Below are positions 44,510 through 51,890 of a stretch of 64,000 nucleotides of DNA, one piece after another (the stretch's first letter is position 1; every line of letters begins with the position of its first letter). Both the position numbers and the translations under genes were made by a program. The notes under the pieces were generated by a model, which had not been told where the DNA came from, made no database searches, and was given only the letters and a program-made list of their open reading frames with translations. The stretch comes from Bdellovibrio sp. BCCA (GTDB taxonomy: Bacteria; Bdellovibrionota; Bdellovibrionia; Bdellovibrionales; Bdellovibrionaceae), in assembly GCF_037996825.1 (NCBI RefSeq), contig NZ_JBBNAC010000002.1, positions 145,040 to 209,039 of the forward strand, written 5' to 3'.

Positions 44510-46360
44510 ATGAGCCTTTTTTCTAAGATCAAAGCAAAATTCGATTCGATGTTTATTCCGCATCAAGACGTTGTCGACGTGAGCCTATTGAGCTTTCTAA
44601 AAGCATGGGCAAACGGATTATTCGATAAAAAGATTTTTCTCGGCTACAACGTCGATACCGGAGAGTTCTGGGTTGAAAATATGAAAGACAATCCTCACGT
44701 ACTAATCGTGGGCAGCACAGGTACTGGTAAATCTGGTTCAGGGTCTACAATCGTGGCGCTATGGACTCTCATTAACGCACACAGAACAGTAATCATCTTA
44801 AACGACGTTAAGAAAGGTGCAGATGACTACAAAGGCATAAAACACCTTCCCAATGTTTATGAGGCAACTCAAACAGCAGGTGCAAGGCTTGGTGTACCAC
44901 CGGAAGAGATGATCAGAAGGGGTATCGACTTAGCTTTTGCCGAAATTGAGCATAGACAAAATAAATTCAACGAACGTGGCGCCAACGACATTGATTCATA
45001 TGAAGCCATCACTGGGGAGGAAGTTTCCAGAATCCTTTTAGTATACGAGGAATTCCACGCAATTCCGGAAAAGGTTTTGAACTTTTCAAAAGAATATCAA
45101 ATTCCTCATACCCCAGCAGCCAAATTCTTCGATATCATGCGTATCGGACGTTCCGCTGGCGTCTATGTTGTGGCGATTTCTCAGTCGGCATTGAAGTCTG
45201 ACTTCCCTCCTGAAATCGTCTCCAACTTTATGAATAGGATCTTTTTTAAGGTTCGTGCTTCTGAGTCGACGTACATATTTCAAGATCTTCGTGCTGCCAT
45301 TTTAAACTCGAACATTAAGGGTCGTGGCGAATCTGCCAATCATCCAGTTCATGTACCTTATATGGACTCAACAAAACAAGGTGAGCTGATTCGCTATTAT
45401 GTTGATGACACTCTCGGATGTACGGCTAAAAACTTTTTCTTAACTCATGAAATCATCGAAAAGTACCTTGGTGGTGAATCACCTAAAGACCTTTATAAGA
45501 TCAGAAAAAAGAAAGAGATTGCCGAGTCTATTTCAAATTTGGACGGTCAGGCAGTAATCTCAGTACTACATGAATTCATGGGTCATGAATTTGAAGAAGT
45601 CGATCCAAACAAAAATATTCAAAGCTACTGTGGCCTCGGAATTGACGAGCAAAGCAGACGTTTTGCGGTATCTTATTGCAATTTCAAGCTGAAACACAAA
45701 CACGTCGACGCTATGAGAGATGCAGTAAAAGAATTGAAGCTGTCGTATGGGATTATTTACTGTACGGAAGAGACCGTAAGTTCATCGGTTCTTTCTCACG
45801 CACTAAGAGATGAAAAAAGTAAGGTCAAGATTCTCGATGCAGGTGACATCGTAAAGATTGCAACCTTGATTGACAATGGCGAATCTGGAAAAGCTTCCGA
45901 TTTAATCGATTCTATTGCCAATAAGAATGAGAAAGAACGCGAAGAAGATGAAGATCCATTTTATGATGAAGAAGAAAATGGTTTCTTTGGGTATCAGAGC
46001 GAACCACCTCAGCGGACAAAGTCAGTTAAGGAAAAGATCGAAACTGGATTCAATCCAAACTTTGAGGTAAAGGTTGGAGAGATCAAGAAAACAACTAAGC
46101 GAGGAGTAACTTCTACAAAAGAATTGTCGGATCATATCAATGAGAACACGGTTGTTGATCACGATAAGAAAAAGATAGTTGTTAAAAAGAAGGAATCGCA
46201 AACTGAACTGACGAGCGATGACTTCAACAAGTCTTTGCGAAGATCCAGCAAGAAAATCATTACCGAACGACAGAAGAGAGCTGACAAAGATCCTAATAGC
46301 CATGGACAGATCCGTACTGAAGATATCGAAGAGTTTCTAAAGGACTTTGGAAATGATTAA
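44510..46360 (+). CDS. FtsK/HerA-type ATPase with degenerate Mrr-like domain (1)
   Basis: 616 aa from ATG at 44510 (AGGAGCTACG upstream). ATPase core: Walker A VGSTGTGKSGSG at residues 67-78, Walker B ILLVYEEFHAI, then SQSALKSD-type sensor, as in FtsK/TraG/VirD4 DNA pumps. After residue 340, RRFAVSYCNFKLKHKHVDAMRDAV fits the Mrr endonuclease strand-helix pattern (compare HYIIQCKNFKKPITNKQVQEL at 50967-51854), but the catalytic QxK is SYC, so it should be inactive. A Lys/Glu-rich tail follows. It could act as a coupling protein bringing DNA to the T4SS. Paralogue at 51863-53740. Confidence 0.65.
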   Translation: MSLFSKIKAKFDSMFIPHQDVVDVSLLSFLKAWANGLFDKKIFLGYNVDTGEFWVENMKDNPHVLIVGSTGTGKSGSGSTIVALWTLINAHRTVIILNDVKKGADDYKGIKHLPNVYEATQTAGARLGVPPEEMIRRGIDLAFAEIEHRQNKFNERGANDIDSYEAITGEEVSRILLVYEEFHAIPEKVLNFSKEYQIPHTPAAKFFDIMRIGRSAGVYVVAISQSALKSDFPPEIVSNFMNRIFFKVRASESTYIFQDLRAAILNSNIKGRGESANHPVHVPYMDSTKQGELIRYYVDDTLGCTAKNFFLTHEIIEKYLGGESPKDLYKIRKKKEIAESISNLDGQAVISVLHEFMGHEFEEVDPNKNIQSYCGLGIDEQSRRFAVSYCNFKLKHKHVDAMRDAVKELKLSYGIIYCTEETVSSSVLSHALRDEKSKVKILDAGDIVKIATLIDNGESGKASDLIDSIANKNEKEREEDEDPFYDEEENGFFGYQSEPPQRTKSVKEKIETGFNPNFEVKVGEIKKTTKRGVTSTKELSDHINENTVVDHDKKKIVVKKKESQTELTSDDFNKSLRRSSKKIITERQKRADKDPNSHGQIRTEDIEEFLKDFGND

Positions 46361-46361
46361 A

Positions 46362-46382
46362 ACGGGGGCTAAGCCCCCTTTT
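46362..46382. terminator. Terminator between convergent genes
   Basis: GGGGGC-TAA-GCCCCC followed by TTTT on the plus strand, and AAAA-preceded (TTTT on the other strand), placed at the convergent ends of the FtsK-like gene and the winged-helix gene. Confidence 0.7.
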
Positions 46383-46947
46383 GGCCGCCGAAGATGCTGC
46401 TGAGAATGTGTCTTTTCTCAACCTTTTCAAAAATTATCACCCTTGATTGAGTGCCTTCTTTACGAACGATTTCAACAACCCCTTCTTCATTTAATCGCTC
46501 GAGATTTAAATTCACTGTATTTCGTGGAATATCCAGAGTTGTTTCTATGGTTTTAGAAAAAAACTCAACGCGTGGCTGTCCATTATTCAAATAGGCATGA
46601 AGAACACGCGCTAACGGGGTGAGATTTCTATTAAATAGTACCTCAAGAGAAATGTAACGCCTTGTTTCGTCATAATTTGGAGCGTACTTTACTTTCAAAA
46701 TAGGGCTCCATGTGCGCTTTCCAAGATATTCAAACCCCTTAACCTTTTCGATCAAACCCTTGAGCTTGAGACTCTTTAGTGTGCTCGTAAAAAGACGATC
46801 AGAAAGGCCCATCTTTATAACAGCGTCGATATTTGGCTGTGGAACAACGATCAAGAAAAGAACAACAAGACGTTCGTTATTATCAAGATTCTTTAAACAT
46901 TCACAATCAAAAGCTGCCATGTTGGCTATTAGATTTGGCTGACTCAT
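46369..46947 (-). CDS. Winged-helix DNA-binding protein, candidate regulator
   Basis: 192 aa. N-terminal helical part (NNERLVVLFLIVVPQPNIDAVIKMGLS) and a C-terminal HTH: ETTLDIPRNTVNLNLERLNEEGVVEIVRKEGTQSRVIIF, with the recognition helix at IPRNTVNLNLERL and a wing RKEGTQSRV. It resembles MarR/ROK-type winged helices. One of the few DNA-binding candidates that could recognise the TTTACCATG operators. Coupled to the following outer-membrane-like gene by a 4-bp overlap. Confidence 0.6.
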   Translation of the reverse strand: MSQPNLIANMAAFDCECLKNLDNNERLVVLFLIVVPQPNIDAVIKMGLSDRLFTSTLKSLKLKGLIEKVKGFEYLGKRTWSPILKVKYAPNYDETRRYISLEVLFNRNLTPLARVLHAYLNNGQPRVEFFSKTIETTLDIPRNTVNLNLERLNEEGVVEIVRKEGTQSRVIIFEKVEKRHILSSIFGGQKGA

Positions 46948-47435
46948 TGCGCACCCACAATGATACTAATACCCGAAGAAAGATAACTTCCGCCACGATA
47001 TAGATGCCCAACCTCCATGGAAAGACCTAGAGATAGCGCCCCCATTTTCAGTGTCACAATTCTTCCTCGAAGCGCTACGGAGGGGTGAAAATCACCGTCT
47101 CCGCGTTCCTCTTTCAGGTAAGTAACTCCACCACGAATGTCAATTCTAGGTTCAAATGGCATTTCCCAATCCGGACCATATGCATAACCAAAAGAATAGT
47201 TGGTTAAACTCCTTTCTGTCGTTGGGAGACTGGCATACGTCACTTGAGATAGAAAGGAGTGTCTTTCAAGACGCTGCTCATTCAATAGAGAAAACTGGGT
47301 GGAGGACTTTTCTTCACCACTGAACTCAGCTACGGATATGCCGACTGAATTTTCACTCCATTTCGCAATGAGGTTCTTTGCAATCGCAGTGCTTCCCGAA
47401 AACAAGAAGACCAGAATCATAAGACATCTTTTCAT
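46944..47435 (-). CDS. Outer-membrane beta-barrel-like protein
   Basis: 163 aa. Signal peptide (LMILVFLFSGSTAIA), then alternating polar/hydrophobic strands with aromatic girdles (SLTNYSFGYAYG, RIDIRGGVTYL, VGHLYRGGSYLS) ending in a hydrophobic strand (GISIIVGAQ), consistent with a small 8-stranded barrel. ATG follows AGAGGTATTT. Function unknown; might reflect surface exclusion or envelope modification. Confidence 0.5.
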   Translation of the reverse strand: MKRCLMILVFLFSGSTAIAKNLIAKWSENSVGISVAEFSGEEKSSTQFSLLNEQRLERHSFLSQVTYASLPTTERSLTNYSFGYAYGPDWEMPFEPRIDIRGGVTYLKEERGDGDFHPSVALRGRIVTLKMGALSLGLSMEVGHLYRGGSYLSSGISIIVGAQ

Positions 47436-47558
47436 AAATACCTCTGTGTGAGCTTTCGTTCAACACAACTCATTAATGTCAAAATGCCGACTTTCTGGTA
47501 AAAAATCTTTCCTTTCTCAAAACAATACGCTTCTTTACCGATTTTTTGCTTTTTGCGT

Positions 47559-47598
47559 ACTACCATGTTTACCATGATAACCATGTTACCATTGGTAG
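47559..47598. promoter_or_regulatory. 9-bp repeat operator between divergent genes
   Basis: ACTACCATG, TTTACCATG, ATAACCATG, TTACCATTG run in register, between the minus-strand barrel gene (47435) and the plus-strand gene at 47655. Confidence 0.7.
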
Positions 47599-47654
47599 TG
47601 TAACAACCAGGCCCCAAGATGGGTCGTTTTTGAATCGTTACAGGATGTGAAGAG

Positions 47655-48641
47655 ATGAGCAGACGTAAGCAGAAGTACCTCACCCCAGACCAAGTGATCG
47701 ATTATATCTATGAGCACAAGGCTGACTATAATTGGGTCAACAAAAAGGTTGCAGCTTTTAATCACAAACGCTTGGACGATTATATCTCAGAGTTTATTAT
47801 CGGATATCTGAGTGCTTCAAAGAGTAAGCAAATCAAATTCGCTTCCACAGAAGATCTGGGCAAGTATCTGACTCAGTCCATGGTAAATCGGGTCAAGACA
47901 GCATACAGGGGCGTTGCTCGTCACAAAAAATTTACAGACCAGTCGCTGCAAATTACTCATCACCAAAAGATTTTGGACATGATTGTCTTCAAATCAGGCT
48001 TTGATGTCATCGAAGAACTTGTCGATCTAGCTGTGATCGCTAAAAAAACCTGGAGACCAGCAGTTGCTGAAGAAAATCTAAAGGTGATCATGACAATTCC
48101 TGATACAAAGGATCCAAAGGAATTAGAGATATGGTACGAAAAAAGAAAGGCCTTGATTATTCGACTTTACAAAACGTATCGAAAGAAATTCAAACAGAAG
48201 AAAGAATCAAAATTTGTTAACCCAGCAGCTGCTGTCGGCATTATAGAAGGATATATCGAATCAGGATCAATTCGATATCCTCAAAAAAAGAATGGTAAAA
48301 CAAAACAGATCGCTAAGCACGATATCTCGTTTGATTCTTTGATGCATCTTTCGGAAATGGCAGAAAGCCAAGCAGAGAAAATCAGAATGAAATTGAATGA
48401 ATCCGGCTTCTTTAAACGCCTCACAAGCGGGGGAATTGTTACAGGCAAGGAACGCGTCGAGCTGGAGAGAAAAAACAAGCTCAATGAATTGGTCTCTATT
48501 TCAAGAAAAGCCAAAAGCCTCGTGTCCGAAAAAGGTATGACTTTTGAAGAGTTTGATTCTGGATTAGTTAAAAAATTCATCGACCTTTCAAACGATCTGA
48601 ATTTACATATTGAAACTGTCGATGTTGCCGAGGTTGCTTAA
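47655..48641 (+). CDS. Basic helical protein, possibly sigma-70 region 2-like
   Basis: 328 aa, Lys-rich, helical. ATG preceded by GGATGTGAAGAG. Residues 40-110 (FIIGYL...KYLTQSMVNRVKTAYRGVARHKK) loosely resemble sigma-factor region 2, in which a helix ending in an N-x-x-K/R-x-x-x-R pattern binds RNA polymerase and the -10 element. No region 4 HTH is evident, so the assignment is weak. The gene stands alone under a four-unit operator and opposite the lipoprotein operon, so a regulator would be logical. Confidence 0.35.
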   Translation: MSRRKQKYLTPDQVIDYIYEHKADYNWVNKKVAAFNHKRLDDYISEFIIGYLSASKSKQIKFASTEDLGKYLTQSMVNRVKTAYRGVARHKKFTDQSLQITHHQKILDMIVFKSGFDVIEELVDLAVIAKKTWRPAVAEENLKVIMTIPDTKDPKELEIWYEKRKALIIRLYKTYRKKFKQKKESKFVNPAAAVGIIEGYIESGSIRYPQKKNGKTKQIAKHDISFDSLMHLSEMAESQAEKIRMKLNESGFFKRLTSGGIVTGKERVELERKNKLNELVSISRKAKSLVSEKGMTFEEFDSGLVKKFIDLSNDLNLHIETVDVAEVA

Positions 48642-49115
48642 CTAGGCAGGATCCTCCAGCTCAATTGTCTCGATAAGAGCGATAATTTCAAGAATCGGGC
48701 AAAGAGACAGTTTCTTAAAAAGCTTTCTGATTTCAGGGAGAGTATCACTCTCCCTTCTTCTTTCCACTGACTCTAAGTACAGCTGATATATAGCCTCCGC
48801 ATACCGCGACTGATTATCGAGAAACTTGTCACAAAAAACCTCGAGTTCATCTGTTCGCCCGGCTTGCCCTAGCATATCTTGAAAGGCTTTTACAAAACGG
48901 TCTCCTGGAACGCGATCATAATAGTATAAGAACGCAGCGATGTGTGAGCTTACAATTCTCATTGCAAGTTTTGCCATCTTATCACCCTTGGTTTTGTTCT
49001 CAATTATGTTCCACGCTAAGTCAAAGGATCTATCATATTCCTCTTGGTGAAGTTTTTCACTTCGTTGGAAAGACTCAAGCTCCTTCATAGAATCAAATGA
49101 CATAATGTGCTTCAT
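48642..49115 (-). CDS. Helical hypothetical protein (157 aa)
   Basis: Soluble, helical; C-terminal hydrophobic helix (LSLCPILEIIALIETIEL). Starts within the end of the upstream gene (4-bp ATGA overlap). Last of a four-gene minus operon 50713-48642. Unrecognised. Confidence 0.55.
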   Translation of the reverse strand: MKHIMSFDSMKELESFQRSEKLHQEEYDRSFDLAWNIIENKTKGDKMAKLAMRIVSSHIAAFLYYYDRVPGDRFVKAFQDMLGQAGRTDELEVFCDKFLDNQSRYAEAIYQLYLESVERRRESDTLPEIRKLFKKLSLCPILEIIALIETIELEDPA

Positions 49116-49714
49116 GTGTTCCTCAATTGTCTTTTCTGTGTTTGACCAAACTCGTTAGCGATAGCTTTTGAAGCATGGCAGCTTCCCATGCCAATCAAGT
49201 ATTCCTTATTGAATACCAACATCCACATTAAAATTAAAGTCGCTTCGTCAACCGTATCAATTGGATCGTCGTCAAGTATACCTTGGCTAAGCTCGGAATA
49301 TCGTCCGGTGATATTTTCAAAGTCCTTCAGTGGGCCCCCAGAAGATAAGAAGGCGTAGGTCCTTTGTGTCCCTTCGTAATCCCGATATACATAAACACCG
49401 GAGTAAAGAGGGGCTCTTTTGCAATATCCCAATAGATCAAACTTTACGCCATTTGATTCGCAGTATTCGATAGCGGAAGAGAAATGAACCTGAATTTTTT
49501 GAACCCTGTGACTCAATTCCAAAGAACGATAGAATGCTATTTTGTACTTTTTTGTTAAAAGGCTTCGCAAGGCCACCAAATCCTTCTTAGCTTCCGCCTT
49601 CTCTCGTTTACTGCCGGACTCAAGCGACATTTGATAGGCTGTAAAAGCTAATCGTACTTCGTTTAGCGGAAGTTTCTTAAAAATGGGAAAAGATGTTTGT
49701 GCCTTAGACATCAC
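49112..49714 (-). CDS. Hypothetical protein (200 aa)
   Basis: Soluble with mixed fold, central aromatic strand (LYSGVYVYRDYEGTQRTYAF) and a His/Cys cluster GSCHASKA near the C-terminus. Overlaps both neighbours by 4 bp. Unrecognised. Confidence 0.55.
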   Translation of the reverse strand: MMSKAQTSFPIFKKLPLNEVRLAFTAYQMSLESGSKREKAEAKKDLVALRSLLTKKYKIAFYRSLELSHRVQKIQVHFSSAIEYCESNGVKFDLLGYCKRAPLYSGVYVYRDYEGTQRTYAFLSSGGPLKDFENITGRYSELSQGILDDDPIDTVDEATLILMWMLVFNKEYLIGMGSCHASKAIANEFGQTQKRQLRNT

Positions 49715-50034
49715 GCGCTCTCTAACATTTTTCCTAATGCTAATGTCAGATCTTGTGTTTTAATGATTTCCTCATAGGTTTTGGGATCCAGGTCATGAGG
49801 TGTGGCACCGTTCACCTTAACCACTCTTCTTAACGCATCATTCAGGCATGTCTGAATGAATCTAAGATCATTTCTTAACTCTGCTTCAATTCGTGCCTGC
49901 TTCTCTGGATCAATCTTTTTCTTAGATTTCTTTGCCGCTGGTGAATGTTCCAGGATAGTCGTACTCTTTACGGATCTCTTCTTGAAATCCACGAAGATTG
50001 TGGTGTGTTTTGCTGTTGAATGTGATTCAGCCAT
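49711..50034 (-). CDS. Small hypothetical protein (107 aa)
   Basis: Basic N-terminus (FVDFKKRSVKSTTILEHSPAAKKSKKKID) and a helical C-terminal half. AGGAACAAATAAA precedes the ATG. Overlaps the next gene by 4 bp. Unrecognised; possibly nucleic-acid binding because of its charge. Confidence 0.5.
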   Translation of the reverse strand: MAESHSTAKHTTIFVDFKKRSVKSTTILEHSPAAKKSKKKIDPEKQARIEAELRNDLRFIQTCLNDALRRVVKVNGATPHDLDPKTYEEIIKTQDLTLALGKMLESA

Positions 50035-50035
50035 T

Positions 50036-50713
50036 TTATTTGTTCCTAAGTCTTTGTCTCAGGCTATGTCGTCGATTCCTTTCTGACATTGCCAAGTTAG
50101 TTTTAAAAAGTGTGAAGTCAATCAGGCTCACTAAACCCTCTTTAACCCCTGATCTGTAGATTGCTCCGAAAGGATTATTATGACCAAGAAAGTTCACGAT
50201 GTGAGATTGGAAAGAGTGTTGAAATTCCGGCTCCATCATTCTTTGGAGAAGGGATTCCTCAACAAAAAGAATTGCTGGAATTAGGTAGGTAACGAATTCT
50301 CCGGAATCAGATGGATTGTTAACCTCATCACCAGGAAGGTAAAGAAAATCTCCGGCACGGAACATCTCACCAGTAAATTCATCGTAAGTTGGGTTTAAAA
50401 GTCTCGCTACGTGCACCCATCCACTTAGAGGGTACTTAATCCTTCTGTCGCGGAATTCTTCAAGGAGTTCGTCTTCCTTCTGAGCGAAGTATCTTTTTAT
50501 ATTAAAAACATTTTTTCTAAAAATTATGTGAGCATCATATCCCGTAGGACTCAACATGCGTGCGATCCCGCCAAAAATGTACATCAAGTTCTCGTCCGGG
50601 ATTTGTGGCGCAAGAGTTTCAAAGTCTACCGTCAATCCCTCTCGCGGGATGGTAATAGTCAGGTAGCATTCAATATTTGCCACGCGTCTGTGGTTCAACT
50701 CGCCTTGGTTCAT
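50036..50713 (-). CDS. Hypothetical protein heading a four-gene operon (225 aa)
   Basis: Mixed alpha/beta; N-terminal strands CYLTITIPREGLTVDFETL, then an Arg-rich C-terminus (NRRHSLRQRLRNK). There is no clear ribosome binding site. It is divergent from the Mrr nuclease gene with an operator of the TTTACCATG family between them. Unrecognised. Confidence 0.5.
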   Translation of the reverse strand: MNQGELNHRRVANIECYLTITIPREGLTVDFETLAPQIPDENLMYIFGGIARMLSPTGYDAHIIFRKNVFNIKRYFAQKEDELLEEFRDRRIKYPLSGWVHVARLLNPTYDEFTGEMFRAGDFLYLPGDEVNNPSDSGEFVTYLIPAILFVEESLLQRMMEPEFQHSFQSHIVNFLGHNNPFGAIYRSGVKEGLVSLIDFTLFKTNLAMSERNRRHSLRQRLRNK

Positions 50714-50857
50714 GATCGCTTAGCTGATAAAGGTCACTTTCGAGGAGAGAAAAATTCACAGAGGCGAAATTATTCAATCAGGCGGGATTATTAACGAAAA
50801 ACTGTCTCATTCTTCGACACTTTCGTCTCAGATTGAAAATTTGTAATGCTCAATTAT

Positions 50858-50925
50858 CATATTTACCACATTAAATAGCGGTATACCATGTTTCTCATTG
50901 ATAAACATGGTATCTTCATGATACG
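50858..50925. promoter_or_regulatory. 9-bp repeat operator between divergent genes
   Basis: ATTTACCACA, then TATACCATG and TTTCTCATT, then an inverted GATAAACATGGTATC, forming an imperfect dyad ending at CATGATAC. Both the 50713 gene and the Mrr gene could be controlled from it. Confidence 0.6.
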
Positions 50926-50966
50926 CTGAGCATATGAATTTGAATCACCCAAATCGGAGGTGAAGT

Positions 50967-51854
50967 ATGCAACGACTAATTTCTATGATCCTAGGACCCA
51001 TTTTCTTATTAATTCTCTCATATTGGGCGATCCAGGCATCGTCAGCATTTGCTCTTCGCGATATCCTAGCGTTGTCAAAGGCTAACGCCAATGGCGCATT
51101 GTGGTCCATTGCGACGGCATATTTCATCGTCTTACCGATGCATGAAGCTCTGAAGGTTTTATTTAATGCTTACTTGGGAAAATACTTCGGTAAGAAAACT
51201 TTTGGTTTCACAAATCTGATCATCGCAATCATTGGACTTTCCTTAACCTGGGCGGTTGCGAAATATATCGGCGTTGGCCCTATGGTAGCAACAGCGATGG
51301 TATTCACCACAGCCCTTGCCTCATTAACACTCGGAATGAGTGATATCGTCATTTTAAACCTAATCCCTAAAGTAATTTCTTGGACAATCACAAATTCTCG
51401 CCTAAATGGCGCCAGGAAGGCCTTGCTTGAGAAATGCGAAGGGATTATTGGTGAACGCCAGGCAAAGTATGACAACGTCGCTAAGGGCGTTGCTCTTGAG
51501 CGTCTGGCAGCGGACCTGTATCGCAGCATGGGCAATAAGGTTTATGAGCAGAAAGACCTGAAGGACATTCTTCCACGATTTGGCGATCAGGGCTTGGATC
51601 TCGTAATTGAAAAAGACAATAAGCACTATATCATTCAGTGCAAAAACTTTAAGAAACCCATTACTAACAAACAGGTTCAAGAGCTTTGCGGAGCCATGCA
51701 ATACTACAAAAGGAACTTCAATATTGTTGGTGGTGTGTTGATCACGACCTCGACCTTTAAGAAATCGGCAACTGATCTTGCTGAACAAGCTGGTATTCAG
51801 TTGGTCGATATGCAATCGTTCAGCGCAATGCTGAGACGATATAATGTGGCATAG
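50967..51854 (+). CDS. Membrane-anchored Mrr-type endonuclease
   Basis: 295 aa, GGAGGTGAAGT before the ATG. Four hydrophobic helices fill residues 5-150 (MILGPIFLLILSYWAI, IATAYFIVLPMHEALKVLF, FTNLIIAIIGLSLTWAVA, MVATAMVFTTALASLTLG). Residues 175-290 are an Mrr_cat (restriction type IV-like) domain: ALERLAADLYRSMG, GDQGLDLVIE (Asp) and HYIIQCKNFKKP (Gln and Lys). The catalytic motif is intact. Membrane-tethered Mrr proteins are known in other bacteria but roles vary. Neighbouring FtsK-like ATPases carry degenerate copies of the same domain, suggesting partnership in DNA handling at the membrane. Confidence 0.75.
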   Translation: MQRLISMILGPIFLLILSYWAIQASSAFALRDILALSKANANGALWSIATAYFIVLPMHEALKVLFNAYLGKYFGKKTFGFTNLIIAIIGLSLTWAVAKYIGVGPMVATAMVFTTALASLTLGMSDIVILNLIPKVISWTITNSRLNGARKALLEKCEGIIGERQAKYDNVAKGVALERLAADLYRSMGNKVYEQKDLKDILPRFGDQGLDLVIEKDNKHYIIQCKNFKKPITNKQVQELCGAMQYYKRNFNIVGGVLITTSTFKKSATDLAEQAGIQLVDMQSFSAMLRRYNVA

Positions 51855-51855
51855 A

Positions 51856-51890
51856 AGCCGACTTACGAATCGGACGGCTTCTTCTTTTTA
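51856..51890 (+). terminator. Terminator after the Mrr gene
   Basis: GAAGCCG...CGGCTTC stem with TTCTTTTT directly after the TAG; it overlaps the end of the convergent FtsK-like gene. Confidence 0.7.
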
